Shown: piece after piece, positions 38,144 through 47,758 of the stretch | How positions within the stretch are numbered: the stretch's first letter is position 1 | Layout: every line of letters begins with the position of its first letter | Source of the DNA: Aquiflexum lacus | Lineage (GTDB): Bacteria; Bacteroidota; Bacteroidia; Cytophagales; Cyclobacteriaceae | Direction: 5' to 3' | NCBI RefSeq assembly: GCF_015476655.1 | Contig: NZ_JABFHF010000012.1 | Span: forward strand, 1 to 64,000 | Length of the DNA stretch: 64,000 nt | The notes under the pieces: model-generated | What the model saw: the letters and a program-made list of their open reading frames with translations, nothing else | The model's database searches: none | Told to the model about the DNA's origin: nothing | Position numbers and translations under genes: made by a program

Positions 38144-38293
38144 GGTGCCATGTACAAAGATTAACGTGATAAAGACTTTGACAGTTCATTGCAAAATCCT
38201 CGAGAAAGCTTCATTTCTATTCGTAATTGAACCAAAAGAGTATTTAATGAAAGGCAAAATTGAAATTACAAAGCATATTAAGTAGCTTTAAAA

Positions 38294-38713
38294 ATGATGA
38301 TAGACAACCTATTGAAAATCGAAAAAATCGGAAAGCAATTGTTAAGGGGCGGTATTGCCCTTTACTTGGCATCTATTATATTTTTTACCATCGGAAACGT
38401 TAAACCTACAGAATTGGCTCAATTACATACCGGCTTGGTCGGAATGCTGCTATTCGGATTAATTATTATGCTTTTGTTTCATTATAAAAACCCCAAAGCT
38501 GGTGCTATAGGCGGTGCTGGGACAACCTTGTTTTTTTTGACCTCAGCCATTTTGGTGGGTTATAGTGATTTTTCCCAAGATGTATCCGGTTCCATTATCT
38601 TTCTCCGCATCATCAAAGACATTTTACTTGCATTTGGGGCATTGATACTGACAGGGGAATCTGTTAAGGAAATGGTCAGGGAGAGAATTACAAAACCATT
38701 TCCAAAGAGGTAA
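38294..38713 (+). CDS. Four-TM membrane protein of unknown function
   Basis: This is a 139-residue protein with four predicted transmembrane helices (about 18-36, 46-62, 70-88 and 103-118) and positively charged ends. It has no recognisable catalytic motif. The layout recalls small DUF417/DoxX-like membrane proteins, but the similarity is not strong enough to assign. Two adjacent ATG codons are possible starts. The gene stands alone between a broken gene and a convergent membrane-protein gene. Confidence 0.6.
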   Translation: MMIDNLLKIEKIGKQLLRGGIALYLASIIFFTIGNVKPTELAQLHTGLVGMLLFGLIIMLLFHYKNPKAGAIGGAGTTLFFLTSAILVGYSDFSQDVSGSIIFLRIIKDILLAFGALILTGESVKEMVRERITKPFPKR

Positions 38714-38922
38714 TACCGGGGAAGGTCTTTGATGGCCAATAATCTTCATGTTTAATTCCCACTCCAAAATTATCAATGGTATCAAAAATGATATCAGTTT
38801 TTGTTGAATTTGGCTAAAGCTTAATTAGGTTTTACAAATATTTGCGAATGGGTGAAAGCCACATTCCAAATGATAGTTTCAGTCTTTAAAATTGAAAATT
38901 CCCAGAACAACAACTGCTCGAT

Positions 38923-39267
38923 TTATTTATTCCAGTTCAGCTGATAAATCAATATCAACACTGCAATAATTACGATAGTGGTGTAAATCATCTTATTGTT
39001 TTTTGCCAACCAATTGGGCAGGTAAATATCAAAGTTATGGGCCTGAGAATCCGAATATTTTCTTGCAATCAAAGTTACCGGGCAAATCGACTTAAATAAC
39101 AACAAAACAAGCCCTTCCAAAACGATGAGTCCAAGACAAATCCACACCCATTTGTCTATCTTGTTGACGATAACCGCATACAGCAAATAAAAAATGACTA
39201 CATTGAAAAATAGCCAAATGACTGTATGCAGGATTTTGATCCAAACCAATTTTGAAGCACTATCCAT
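38923..39267 (-). CDS. Small four-TM membrane protein
   Basis: This 114-residue protein has hydrophobic helices at about 9-32, 38-58 and 93-110, and a conserved-looking ICPVTLIARKYSDSQ loop with a cysteine. Small membrane proteins of this kind are common next to unrelated enzymes in Bacteroidetes, and no function is known. It follows the quinone oxidoreductase gene by 6 bp in the same orientation, so the two are probably cotranscribed. Confidence 0.65.
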   Translation of the reverse strand: MDSASKLVWIKILHTVIWLFFNVVIFYLLYAVIVNKIDKWVWICLGLIVLEGLVLLLFKSICPVTLIARKYSDSQAHNFDIYLPNWLAKNNKMIYTTIVIIAVLILIYQLNWNK

Positions 39268-39273
39268 ACTTTA

Positions 39274-40299
39274 TCAATCAGTTTCCCAATGCACCACAAT
39301 CTTCCCAATAGATTGTCTGGACTCTAAAAATCTGTGGGCTTCAGCCAATTGATGGGAACTATATTCTCCACCAATCTCCGGATTAAAGGCACCTTCTTGA
39401 TAATACTTCAGCACTTCCTTCATGCAGTGCTGAAGCAATTCAGGTTTATCCTCTGCTATTCTCAGCATATTTACGCCAATTATGCTGATAGATCGCATCA
39501 TGAGGATGATAGGTGACCATATCCCAAAGCCGGCCGCAACCCTGAATTTGTGGAAAAAACTTTTGGAAGCGGACATGCTACTGCCACCATATACTACCAT
39601 TTTACCTCCACTGTTCAGTAGGTTCATTCCTTTTCTTACTGACATCCCACCAACGGGATCGAATATGGCATCAAGCTTTCTCTTCCATCCTGCTTTTTCC
39701 AAAACCTTTTCAAAATCCTCATTTCTGTAATCTATTGGAAGATCTGCCCCTTGTCCTTTAAGATAATCTAACTTATGGGAACTTACAGTTCCTGCAATGA
39801 TGCAGCCCCTTCTTTTGGCCATTTGAATCAAGGCTGTTCCCACCCCACCTGCGGCGGCATGGATCAAAACACGATCTCCGGGATGAAGGTTGAGACATTC
39901 TTCCAATGCATACCAAGCAGTACTATATTGAACCGACAGGGCCAAGGCCCTACTTGCTGGCACCTCATCTTGTAAAGGAATTACCGCCAATTCAGGTGTC
40001 AATACGTGACTGGCATAGCCTCCAAACCTGCTGAAAGCCAAAACCCTGTCCCCTACTTTGATACTTTGGACCGATGTTCCGATTTTCTCTATTCTTCCCA
40101 CAGCCTCATACCCTATCACCGTAGGCAAAGGAGGACATTCTCTATACAGGCCAAGCCGAGCCATGACATCTGCATAGTTGAGGCCAAAGGATTCTGTTTT
40201 GATCAGAACTTCATTATCAGCTGGTTCTGGTAAATTTAAATCACGGAGTTCAAATGCTTTATCAGCATCACCGTTTTGGATAAGGTAGAAAGCTTTCAT
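39274..40299 (-). CDS. Quinone oxidoreductase/VAT-1-like MDR family protein
   Basis: This is a 341-residue medium-chain dehydrogenase/reductase without the structural zinc cysteines. It starts MKAFYLIQNGD at the ATG at 40299; five more codons upstream are possible. NYADVMARLGLY, the GYEAVGRIEKIG strand and the cofactor loop HAAAGGVGTALIQMAK (about 145-160) are typical of the NADPH-dependent zinc-free quinone oxidoreductase/VAT-1 group. It would reduce quinones or alpha,beta-unsaturated carbonyls in the cytoplasm. It is the first gene of a pair with the small membrane protein. Confidence 0.88.
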   Translation of the reverse strand: MKAFYLIQNGDADKAFELRDLNLPEPADNEVLIKTESFGLNYADVMARLGLYRECPPLPTVIGYEAVGRIEKIGTSVQSIKVGDRVLAFSRFGGYASHVLTPELAVIPLQDEVPASRALALSVQYSTAWYALEECLNLHPGDRVLIHAAAGGVGTALIQMAKRRGCIIAGTVSSHKLDYLKGQGADLPIDYRNEDFEKVLEKAGWKRKLDAIFDPVGGMSVRKGMNLLNSGGKMVVYGGSSMSASKSFFHKFRVAAGFGIWSPIILMMRSISIIGVNMLRIAEDKPELLQHCMKEVLKYYQEGAFNPEIGGEYSSHQLAEAHRFLESRQSIGKIVVHWETD

Positions 40300-40365
40300 A
40301 TCTAAAAATACCATATTTTGTTGATAGGTAGAGTATCATCATTAAAAACCTTGGCTACATCTTTC

Positions 40366-40731
40366 TCAGATCCAATCTAATTTTTCAACAGTCTGTGATG
40401 TTATGACTTCGCCCGTATGCTTGGTGGATTTGGGCTCGATCAACATGACACATACTTCTTCCCCATCTTTGGTCCAAGGAAAATGCTCAACACCTTTGGG
40501 TACAATCAGAATCTCTCCGGGTCGAGTTATCACCGTCTCACTATCCCTGAAATCCATCATCAACGTACCACTGATAACTACAAACATTTCGTCTTCTTCT
40601 TGATGGCTATGCCACACAAACTCTCCTTTTAATTTAGCCAGCTTGACATGGTTTTCATTGAGTTCTCCAATGATATACGGATGCCAAAAATCTGATATTT
40701 TATCGAATTTGTTTTTAAGGTCGGTTTTCAT
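40366..40731 (-). CDS. Cupin domain-containing protein
   Basis: This is a 121-residue single-cupin protein from the ATG at 40731 (MKTDLKNKFDKIS); a 10-codon extension is possible. The metal-site motif HSHQEEDEMFVVISG (two His and Glu) and the second motif PKGVEHFPW fit the RmlC-like cupin barrel. Such proteins include mannose-6-phosphate isomerase-like enzymes and dioxygenase relatives. Nothing here reveals the reaction. It lies 66 bp upstream of the quinone oxidoreductase gene and may be cotranscribed with it. Confidence 0.85.
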   Translation of the reverse strand: MKTDLKNKFDKISDFWHPYIIGELNENHVKLAKLKGEFVWHSHQEEDEMFVVISGTLMMDFRDSETVITRPGEILIVPKGVEHFPWTKDGEEVCVMLIEPKSTKHTGEVITSQTVEKLDWI

Positions 40732-40824
40732 AAATTGAATATTTTGGGAGTTATATTTCAAGGTTAAAGATAACAGGCATAGATTTGTTTCTGATATAAA
40801 TTCATCTCCATAAAAATTAAAGGC

Positions 40825-41289
40825 ATGGAAAAAAACATAGGTACATTTTTGGTAGGTTTAGGTATCGTTTTGGTTTCCTGTCAAGCAGTGGAAAAGAAAA
40901 CAATCAGTGATGAAATTGCTGCCATTACAGCAATATCCGCTGAAAGGGCGAAAGCATTTAATGATGGAAATGCCAATGGGATTGCTATACACTTTACCGC
41001 AGATGCTTTTCTAATGGCACCGGAATCAGAAATCAAAAGAGGCAGGGAAGAAATTGAGGCCTATTATCAAGCTATTTTTGATGAATTTGAAACAGAATTG
41101 GAAAGTGGCTACGAAGATGTGAAAGTCGATGGGGATTTGGCATATGGACGCGGATTTGCCAAAGTATGGCTCACACCCAAATCAGGCGGAAAAAAAATCT
41201 ATTCGGAATCCAAATATCTGAATATCCTGGAAAGGCAGTCAGATGGCGCTTGGAAAACCACCCATGATATCTGGAACGGCAATGATTAA
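40825..41289 (+). CDS. SnoaL/DUF4440-like lipoprotein
   Basis: This 154-residue protein has a signal peptide with lipobox LVSC (Cys19). The mature part has the NTF2-like fold pattern of DUF4440/SgcJ-type proteins: AISAERAKAFNDGNANGIAI, HFTADAFLMAPESEIKRGRE and a final WKTTHDIWN. These domains act as small binding pockets or isomerases; as a lipoprotein it should face the periplasm. Its stop is followed at about 41320 by a short run of TTTGTAC/TTGGTTC words. Confidence 0.8.
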   Translation: MEKNIGTFLVGLGIVLVSCQAVEKKTISDEIAAITAISAERAKAFNDGNANGIAIHFTADAFLMAPESEIKRGREEIEAYYQAIFDEFETELESGYEDVKVDGDLAYGRGFAKVWLTPKSGGKKIYSESKYLNILERQSDGAWKTTHDIWNGND

Positions 41290-41362
41290 TCCATCATAAA
41301 GAGACTACTTTATGATGGCTTTGTACTTGGTTCTTGGATAAGTATTTGGAGATATTTATCAA

Positions 41363-41475
41363 TTACTGGCTAAAGTAGATATCATAGTCCACCAAAGTGA
41401 TCAGATTTTTGAGCGCAGAACCTTGTACCTGAAGCAGGCCATCCTTGATTAATAAAAATGCCTTTGGCTTAATTT
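41363..41475 (-). pseudogene. Possible coding remnant upstream of permease 5
   Basis: On the minus strand a frame reads KPKAFLLIKDGLLQVQGSAL then KNLITLVDYDIYFSQ and a TAA, with a stop directly before it. The composition looks protein-like. It lies between the SnoaL-like gene and the permease 5 control region. I do not recognise the family. Confidence 0.3.
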
Positions 41476-41542
41476 ACGGGCATCAGTAAGATAAGTCAAA
41501 AGATCTGATAATCCTTGATATATTATTTACCGTGGCATTTCA

Positions 41543-41574
41543 ATTGTCCGTCTCTGTTCCAAGATTGTTCAAAA
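41543..41574 (+). promoter_or_regulatory. Upstream activating element, copy 4 (plus orientation)
   Basis: Read for the plus-strand gene, the element starts ATTGTCCGTC and continues TCTGTTCC and ATTGTTC. It corresponds to the reverse complement of the other copies (GTCCG..GTTC with one extra base). It ends 60 bp upstream of the -24 box of permease 5. It is the least conserved copy, but its position is exact. Confidence 0.5.
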
Positions 41575-41632
41575 ACGTTCATCAGTATTTGATATAAACC
41601 CATAAATTAGAGAGTTTGAGCTATTTTTCATA

Positions 41633-41649
41633 TTGGCACTTCTCTTGAA
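41633..41649 (+). promoter_or_regulatory. Sigma-54-like promoter for permease 5
   Basis: TTGGCAC, TTCTC, TTGAA: the -24 box is a full TTGGCAC and the -12 box is TTGA in place of TTGC, with standard spacing. The start codon follows 26 bp later, so the leader is short. Confidence 0.6.
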
Positions 41650-41674
41650 AATATGTTGAAAACTCTATACTGAC

Positions 41675-44092
41675 ATGCTCAAAAATTATTTTCTTACCGC
41701 GTGGCGCATCATGGCCCGACAGAAAGGTTACACCGCCATCAATATTCTAGGATTGAGTCTCGGCATAGCAGCCAGTATTTTGATATCCATTTACATCATA
41801 GATGAATTGAGCTATGATAAATTCCAAAAAGACGGGGACCGTATTTATAGAGTATATATGCAGGGCAAGATGCAGGAGAATGCGTTTGAAGTAGCCATGA
41901 CTCCCGCGCCAATGTCCCAAGCTTTGAAGGAGGAAGTTCCAGAAGTTGAAGATGCTATACGCTTTGGGCTTTTCAGAACCATGCCCATGCAGTATGAGGA
42001 CAAAACTTTTACTGAGCAAAGAATAATCGTCGCTGATCCCAATTTCTTAGACTTTTTTACTTTCGAAGTTCTACAGGGCAATCCCAAAACTGCACTTGAA
42101 GGTACAGACAAGCTGGTCATAACAGCATCCGGTGCCAAGAAGTATTTTGGGGATGAAGACCCAATGGGAAAAATAATTTTAAGGGGTGCAGAAAAAAGAG
42201 CATGCCAAATCACCGCTGTGGTCACAGATCCACCTCAAAATTCCCACATGACTTTTGACATGTTGCTTTCAGGGGAAAGTTGGGAATATATGAAAAATGA
42301 TCAGTGGTCAAGTTCCAATCTGTATACCTATTTCAAAGTTCATCCTGAGGCTGATGTCAGCAAAGTGCAGGAAGCTTTGGATATTTTTATCACAAAATAT
42401 TTCGGTGTGGAACTGGAGAGATTTATGGGGATTTCTCTGGAACAGTTCAAGGCTGCCGGCAACAGTGCAGGGTTTTTCATTCAGCCCTTTCTTGATATCC
42501 ACCTTCATTCCAACCTTCAAGAAGAAATCAAACCAACTGGAAATATCCAATATCTCTATATTTTCAGTGCAATTGCCTTGTTTATTATTTTTATCGCCTG
42601 TATCAATTTTATGAACCTGTCCACTGCACGATCTGCCAATCGTGCCAAGGAAGTTGGAGTAAGAAAATCAGTTGGTGCTATCCGTTCCCGGTTGATCGGA
42701 CAATTTCTTTCAGAATCAGTGCTTTATAGCTTGATTTCCACATTTATTGCCACGATCTTGATCATCATATTACTAAGGCCTTTTAATGATCTTGCAGGAA
42801 AAAGTCTGGATTTATGGATATTCCTGAAGCCAATTGTACCCTTGGGATTGATTTTATTCGCAGTGGTGATTGGCATCATTGCCGGTTCTTACCCTGCTTT
42901 TTACCTCACCTCGTTTAATCCAGCCAATGTACTGAAGGGGAAAATCAGGAATGGAGCCAAAAGATCAACTTTCAGAAATGGCTTGGTAATATTCCAGTTT
43001 TTCATATCCATATCTCTGATTATCAGCAGCATGGTTGTCTACAAACAATTAAAATACATACAAAATAAAAATCTTGGTTTTGGAAAGGAAAATGTCATCA
43101 ATTTGCTCCATACCATGTCTTTGGGCCAAAATGGCAATGCTTTCAAAGATGAGCTGATGCAATATCCGGATTTTATTGCTGCCAGCTTTGCTAACCGTCT
43201 CCCTCCAAATGTGGATTGGAACAGTGTATTTAAAACCAGTGACACGCAGCAGGACTTTTTGTGCAGTATTTATTTTGTAGACCATGATCACTTGGATGCC
43301 ATGGGTTTCAAGATGGCACAGGGAAGATTTTTTTCAAAGGATTTTCTGAGTGATTCAGCCGCAGTGATCCTCAATGAAACTGCTTTCCGCCAAATGGGAT
43401 GGACAGAATTGGATGGACAGAAAATCAGTGGATTTTGGGGAAACAATGATCAACCGGTAGAAAAAACCGTGATCGGTGTCATTGGTGATTTTAACTTCCA
43501 AAGCCTGCATCACAATGTGAGACCTCTCATTATTTCTTTGAGCGAAGAACCAAATTATGAAATGGCCATTAAACTCAGCTCTGGAAATGTAGCTGAAAAG
43601 TTGGCTCTTCTTGAAAGTATTTGGAAAAAACACTCCAATGGAAATCCATTTGAATACACATTTGTCGATGCAAATTTTGATGCCTTGTTCCGATCAGAAC
43701 AAAAAATGGGAAATATAATCCTGATTTTTACCATTTTGGCCATCAGCATCGCTTGTCTTGGATTGTTTGGTTTAGCAGCCTTTACAACAGAACAACGGTC
43801 CAAAGAAATCAGTATCAGAAAAGCTTTGGGAGCAACTATGCCACATTTGGTGACCATTTTGAGCAAAGATTTTACATTTTTAGTACTGTTGGCTTTTATC
43901 ATATCGGGACCTTTGACCTATTATGTTATGAATAAATTTTGGTTAGAGAATTTTGCATATCGGATTGATATTGATATCCTGATGATATTAGGTGCAGGCC
44001 TCATTTCTATTGCCATCGCTTGGCTAACTGTCAGCTACCAATCCTTCAAAACTGCCGCCAGCAATCCAGTGGACTATTTGAGGAATGACTAA
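41675..44092 (+). CDS. FtsX/MacB-type ABC transporter permease 5
   Basis: This is an 805-residue permease, the only plus-strand member, starting MLKNYFLTAWRIMARQKG. TM1, a periplasmic core, an FtsX domain (INFMNLSTA, RAKEVGVRKSVGA), a second core and a terminal FtsX domain (RSKEISIRKALGA) are complete. It has its own promoter and upstream element. Its stop codon is followed immediately by a heptad array. Its orientation argues against the permeases simply being one decayed tandem array. Confidence 0.92.
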   Translation: MLKNYFLTAWRIMARQKGYTAINILGLSLGIAASILISIYIIDELSYDKFQKDGDRIYRVYMQGKMQENAFEVAMTPAPMSQALKEEVPEVEDAIRFGLFRTMPMQYEDKTFTEQRIIVADPNFLDFFTFEVLQGNPKTALEGTDKLVITASGAKKYFGDEDPMGKIILRGAEKRACQITAVVTDPPQNSHMTFDMLLSGESWEYMKNDQWSSSNLYTYFKVHPEADVSKVQEALDIFITKYFGVELERFMGISLEQFKAAGNSAGFFIQPFLDIHLHSNLQEEIKPTGNIQYLYIFSAIALFIIFIACINFMNLSTARSANRAKEVGVRKSVGAIRSRLIGQFLSESVLYSLISTFIATILIIILLRPFNDLAGKSLDLWIFLKPIVPLGLILFAVVIGIIAGSYPAFYLTSFNPANVLKGKIRNGAKRSTFRNGLVIFQFFISISLIISSMVVYKQLKYIQNKNLGFGKENVINLLHTMSLGQNGNAFKDELMQYPDFIAASFANRLPPNVDWNSVFKTSDTQQDFLCSIYFVDHDHLDAMGFKMAQGRFFSKDFLSDSAAVILNETAFRQMGWTELDGQKISGFWGNNDQPVEKTVIGVIGDFNFQSLHHNVRPLIISLSEEPNYEMAIKLSSGNVAEKLALLESIWKKHSNGNPFEYTFVDANFDALFRSEQKMGNIILIFTILAISIACLGLFGLAAFTTEQRSKEISIRKALGATMPHLVTILSKDFTFLVLLAFIISGPLTYYVMNKFWLENFAYRIDIDILMILGAGLISIAIAWLTVSYQSFKTAASNPVDYLRND

Positions 44093-44190
44093 GGAAAGGA
44101 TGAAGGTAAGAACCAAGAGCCAAGAATCAAGAGCCAAAAGCAAGAGGGACTATAGATGAGACCCGAGGATGAAAGTAAGAGCCAATAAAG
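44093..44190. repeat. Heptanucleotide-periodic array directly after permease 5
   Basis: From the first base after the stop, 7-bp words run: GGAAAGG, ATGAAGG, TAAGAAC, CAAGAGC, CAAGAAT, CAAGAGC, CAAAAGC, AAGAGGG, then more degenerate words. It is the reverse complement of the TTCTTGG type. Confidence 0.7.
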
Positions 44191-44394
44191 CATGCCCCGA
44201 GCATACCAATGACATAAATGTAAAATCCCCTCGGTAAGCTCGGGGAGCGGAGGCTTTGGTTAAATTAGGAGGGTATGGGAAAAGCGGCTTCCGTCATGCA
44301 GGATCAAGAAACAATGCTTGTCCTGAGATACTTTATCTATTCAAAGCCTGCACTGGGTTTCGAGGAATCAGGTTACTTTAACCCTGAACTAAAC

Positions 44395-44499
44395 TTGGTA
44401 CTTTGTTCGTCGTACTTGGTACTTCTTCCTTCATCCTTTATCCCTCATCCTTCCCTGTTCTCCAATCTAAAATCTAAAATCTAAAATCTTCGATCTAAA
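44395..44499. repeat. Heptanucleotide-periodic array running into the FAD enzyme stop codon
   Basis: Fifteen words in strict register: TTGGTAC, TTTGTTC, GTCGTAC, TTGGTAC, TTCTTCC, TTCATCC, TTTATCC, CTCATCC, TTCCCTG, TTCTCCA, ATCTAAA three times, ATCTTCG, ATCTAAA. It includes the stop codon of the gene at 44495. Confidence 0.85.
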
Positions 44500-46222
44500 A
44501 TTCCCCAACCCACTCCGTCTCCACACCCTGACTTCTGACCATTGCCTGAAATTCCCTTAAAAGCGTTTTATCCTCTCTTATGGTTTTTGGAGTAATATTT
44601 TTGGCTATTGCAAAAGGCACCAACATGCCTACAGCTTCTCCGATACTCCATTCTACGGGATGCAATCTGTAGCAACCATTGGTGATATGGGTCGTGCCGA
44701 TATTCTTGTTGGCAGGAAGCAGGTTTTCCATGTTTTGGGGAATCAAGGCCCCCAAAGGAATCTGAAATGGAAGCGATGGGAAATCAATGTAGTTATCTCC
44801 TCTGGAACTTGGATGCAAATCGATATGGTAATAACCGATGCCGACACTGTCATCAAAAGTCGCTGCTTTCAATTCATCTCCCGACAAACCTGAAACCGAA
44901 GCCCTTTGCTCTTTTCCCACATGTTCTTCTAAGACAGTGAATAATGCTTTTATCCTTCTGGATTCACGGACATAGGGATATTTGGCCATCCCATCTTCGG
45001 TCCCCATCACATCATTTCTCAGCCGAAGTCCTTTCCAACCTTTGCCGCCATCAGGTCTTTCCACCTCTGTCTGCAACCAATACAGAAAAGATAAACTCAA
45101 TTGTTTGCCTCCATTGAAATGCTTTTGAAATTCTGCTTCACTGACATCCACGATATTGCCGGGGATATAATCATTCTGGGGCCAATTGACCAAGCTGATA
45201 TCTCCTGAATAAAGACCTGGTGTGAAATTGTTTTTGTTCAAAATCCTACGGTAAAGCCAAAGATTCAACAAATCTCCTGTGGGTAAGCCCTCAGGGTGAA
45301 ATCCCAATGCCTTGGGTGACAAAGTCTGCGGATTGGAATAGTGCATGGCCAACATCTTGCCCGGCCAAGGCGGAGTCAGGTCAGGAACATAATTTTTCCA
45401 AAAATCATAATCCGCAGGCTTCGGAATGGTCCAATCCTCTCCTTTGACGTAATCCATGGCAAAACAAACCGTAAATGATTGGTTGTTTTCGGGATTTCCT
45501 TTTTCAGGGGCATGCAGTTCCCCTGTTTCAGCTTTGGACTCTGTTCCGGTGACATAAGCCGTTTTGGTCAATGGCAATAAGTCTCCAAGTTCCGTAGCGT
45601 CTACGAAATATGGCGCGGTCAACAAAATCTCTTTGCCAGAAAGCAGAGATTTCGCAGTGAGAGATTTGACCTTGGTTCCTTGATAATCTGCTGAGTTTAT
45701 CTGATGGTTGAGCAGCAGTACCAATTTCCCGGTACTCTCAAAAGGGGCAAGCATGTCATGCAAAACCGCCAAAGCCACTTTGGGTTCGTGGCAAAGCCGA
45801 GACACCGACCCATCACCTGGATTCAAAAATTCATTGGCAGCAGCCGCTTCAGTTAACGGATAATTGTTTCTATAATATTCTCTGACTGCCGTTCTAAAAT
45901 ACCGGTAAGATTCCGGCGCCCCGTGCGTCTCAATCCAAGGATGTTCATCAGGTGGCACACCCTGTTGGGTAATCTGTCCCCCTATCCAATCCGTCTCTTC
46001 CGTCATCACCACAGAAAGCCCGTTCCGTAAAGCTGCCAATGCGGAGGCACAACCTCCAAGCCCTCCTCCGGCAATAATCACATCAGCCTGATAGCTTCTG
46101 TTATTTTCGGAGACAGAAACTTTTCGGGACAATCCTTCTTTTGCAGATAGTTGCTGAAATGTAGATAAGGCCAAGGCACCGGACCCCAATGCCAAACCGG
46201 ACAGGAAGTTTCTTCTTTTCAT
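44495..46222 (-). CDS. FAD-dependent oxidoreductase with Tat-type signal
   Basis: This is a 575-residue protein. The N-terminus MKRRNFLSGLALGSGALALS is a Tat-like signal. IIAGGGLGGCASALAALRNG is the dinucleotide-binding loop, followed by the MTEETDWIGGQ flavin segment of the FAD_oxidored (PF12831) family. LLPANKNIGTTHITNGCYRL near the C-terminus belongs to the second FAD-binding region. Members are exported flavoproteins of unknown substrate, often next to sugar-catabolism genes; none is adjacent here. The last bases of the gene overlap a heptad array. Confidence 0.85.
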   Translation of the reverse strand: MKRRNFLSGLALGSGALALSTFQQLSAKEGLSRKVSVSENNRSYQADVIIAGGGLGGCASALAALRNGLSVVMTEETDWIGGQITQQGVPPDEHPWIETHGAPESYRYFRTAVREYYRNNYPLTEAAAANEFLNPGDGSVSRLCHEPKVALAVLHDMLAPFESTGKLVLLLNHQINSADYQGTKVKSLTAKSLLSGKEILLTAPYFVDATELGDLLPLTKTAYVTGTESKAETGELHAPEKGNPENNQSFTVCFAMDYVKGEDWTIPKPADYDFWKNYVPDLTPPWPGKMLAMHYSNPQTLSPKALGFHPEGLPTGDLLNLWLYRRILNKNNFTPGLYSGDISLVNWPQNDYIPGNIVDVSEAEFQKHFNGGKQLSLSFLYWLQTEVERPDGGKGWKGLRLRNDVMGTEDGMAKYPYVRESRRIKALFTVLEEHVGKEQRASVSGLSGDELKAATFDDSVGIGYYHIDLHPSSRGDNYIDFPSLPFQIPLGALIPQNMENLLPANKNIGTTHITNGCYRLHPVEWSIGEAVGMLVPFAIAKNITPKTIREDKTLLREFQAMVRSQGVETEWVGEF

Positions 46223-46389
46223 GTGTCAAATTTTGGATTTGGCTAAATTATAAAAAATAGGTTATTAAAAGATACTTATTAAAAATTTTAATAGAAGTTA
46301 TTGACCTTGATAGAATTCAATTATTCAAAAAATCGAACTGAATAAAATTGTGATTTATTTTTCAGGTTCTTGACTGGTATGGATTACAT

Positions 46390-46605
46390 TCAAAATTCTT
46401 TTTCCAAATCTTCAACTGATACAAATTCTCCTCCTTTTATTTGTTGAATGCTTTTTTCAATAGCATCATTGTACTCTTTAAGAGACATTTGAGAAAATGG
46501 TCCTTTATCTGAAGTCAATTATTTGTTAAGAACCTCCAATGTTGACCTATCAGTTATGGAATCTATGGCCTGATGTAATTTCAATTGCAATTCACCTATA
46601 CTCAT
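46390..46605 (-). pseudogene. Small antitoxin-like gene split by an in-frame stop
   Basis: From ATG 46605 the frame reads MSIGELQLKLHQAIDSITDR, then STLEVLNK and TAA. The same frame continues without a break as LTSDKGPFSQMSLKEYNDAI, EKSIQQIKGGEFVSVEDLEK, EF and TGA at 46390. The whole is ~71 residues, the size and helical-plus-acidic character of a toxin-antitoxin antitoxin. The single TAA (replacing a leucine-type codon in the ancestor, inferred) is the only defect. No RelE/ParE-like toxin gene follows. Confidence 0.7.
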
Positions 46606-46702
46606 GTTTTCTATATTTATTGAATTTTATAAACCCAAGTCTCAATTTAATTATTTATCCGATTGATAACAAAGTTAAATAGATCTCTCCTACCCCACGA
46701 AT

Positions 46703-47758
46703 TCAAATCCCGGCAAATTCAAATGCCTTTGCTGTCTTAAACAGTTTATTGGTATTTCCTGCATAAGTCTCATGATTTGACACACTCAACTTTTTGACTG
46801 TAGCCTTTTCGGACAAATCAACTTTGCTGATATCTACCCAAAAAGTATTGGGTGTCAATACTGTTTCGAAATAGTAAACCAAGTTTTTTTGATCCGATAC
46901 AGACCTCCATCTTGTGGATGAAATATTGGGTTCCTCCTCAGAAGAAATACCGAAAGGAACCGAACAGTTTCTGATTACCGAAAAAACCGATGCCACCGAA
47001 ACCCGCATATCATCTGTTTGAGGAATGGCATCAATATAAAAAGAGGCACGTGCAAATCGGTCTGCTGCCCTATTGGTTCCCGGAAGTACGTGTAGACCCC
47101 CAATGGATTTCCAATAAGCATTCAAAGCCAACTGTTGATCGAAAACAGGTGAGTTGGTCATGACATTGTATGACCTGTCATGATGAATCAACATTTTTCC
47201 ATCCACATACTCAAATATGGCATTATCACCATTGGCATCTGAAATGGATAAATGCAATGTTGCCAACCTTTCAGTGCCGGGAATATGAGCCGATACAACC
47301 TCAAAATCCCTGTTTCTCATAGCATCTACTGCCTCAGCTACCGTTGCAAAATTATCCAACATATACTGTACCCAAGCCGCTATGGAAAGCCCTTTTCCTT
47401 TACCATCATATTCAGGATAAGTTGACTCGGCCAACCAAAGCAGATTGGCCACCAAGCCTTTTTCATTCATTCCATCGGTACTGCTGATATCAAAAGCACT
47501 TGTCACTACACTACCATATTTGGAATTCCAATTTATCGAATTTGGACCCACTGCACCATTTCTGCTCATACCTCGTGGAAATAACCATATATCCGCAGGG
47601 ATCTCATCCTTCCAATCCATGGACCTGGCTGTAATGACATTGCCATTTGGCCCCTGATAGACTACTCGGGTGCAGGCATTGGAGAGATGAGTTGGAGCGA
47701 ATAGAGCTAGAATAAAAAAATTGACAAGACACAGATTCAGAAATTTCATGATAGACAA
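46703..47758 (-). CDS. Linear amide C-N hydrolase (choloylglycine hydrolase/penicillin V acylase family)
   Basis: This is a 351-residue Ntn hydrolase. A signal peptide ends near NAC, and the new N-terminal cysteine (CTRVVYQG) is the catalytic nucleophile after processing. RSMDWKDE supplies Arg and Asp of the active site, and NEKGLVANLLWL and MTNSPVFDQQ give the later Asn and Arg positions seen in bile-salt hydrolases and penicillin acylases. The substrate may be an N-acyl amide such as an N-acyl homoserine lactone or bile salt, which is undetermined. The start could also be the third codon (MKFLN). The gene is monocistronic, and the 247 bp up to the divergent FG-GAP gene are AT-rich. Confidence 0.88.
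   Translation of the reverse strand: MSIMKFLNLCLVNFFILALFAPTHLSNACTRVVYQGPNGNVITARSMDWKDEIPADIWLFPRGMSRNGAVGPNSINWNSKYGSVVTSAFDISSTDGMNEKGLVANLLWLAESTYPEYDGKGKGLSIAAWVQYMLDNFATVAEAVDAMRNRDFEVVSAHIPGTERLATLHLSISDANGDNAIFEYVDGKMLIHHDRSYNVMTNSPVFDQQLALNAYWKSIGGLHVLPGTNRAADRFARASFYIDAIPQTDDMRVSVASVFSVIRNCSVPFGISSEEEPNISSTRWRSVSDQKNLVYYFETVLTPNTFWVDISKVDLSEKATVKKLSVSNHETYAGNTNKLFKTAKAFEFAGI

Noticed and set aside
44275-44484. 69-codon plus-strand frame before the FAD enzyme
   Set aside because: The second half is made of heptad array words and the first half has no homology-like features or ribosome-binding context.
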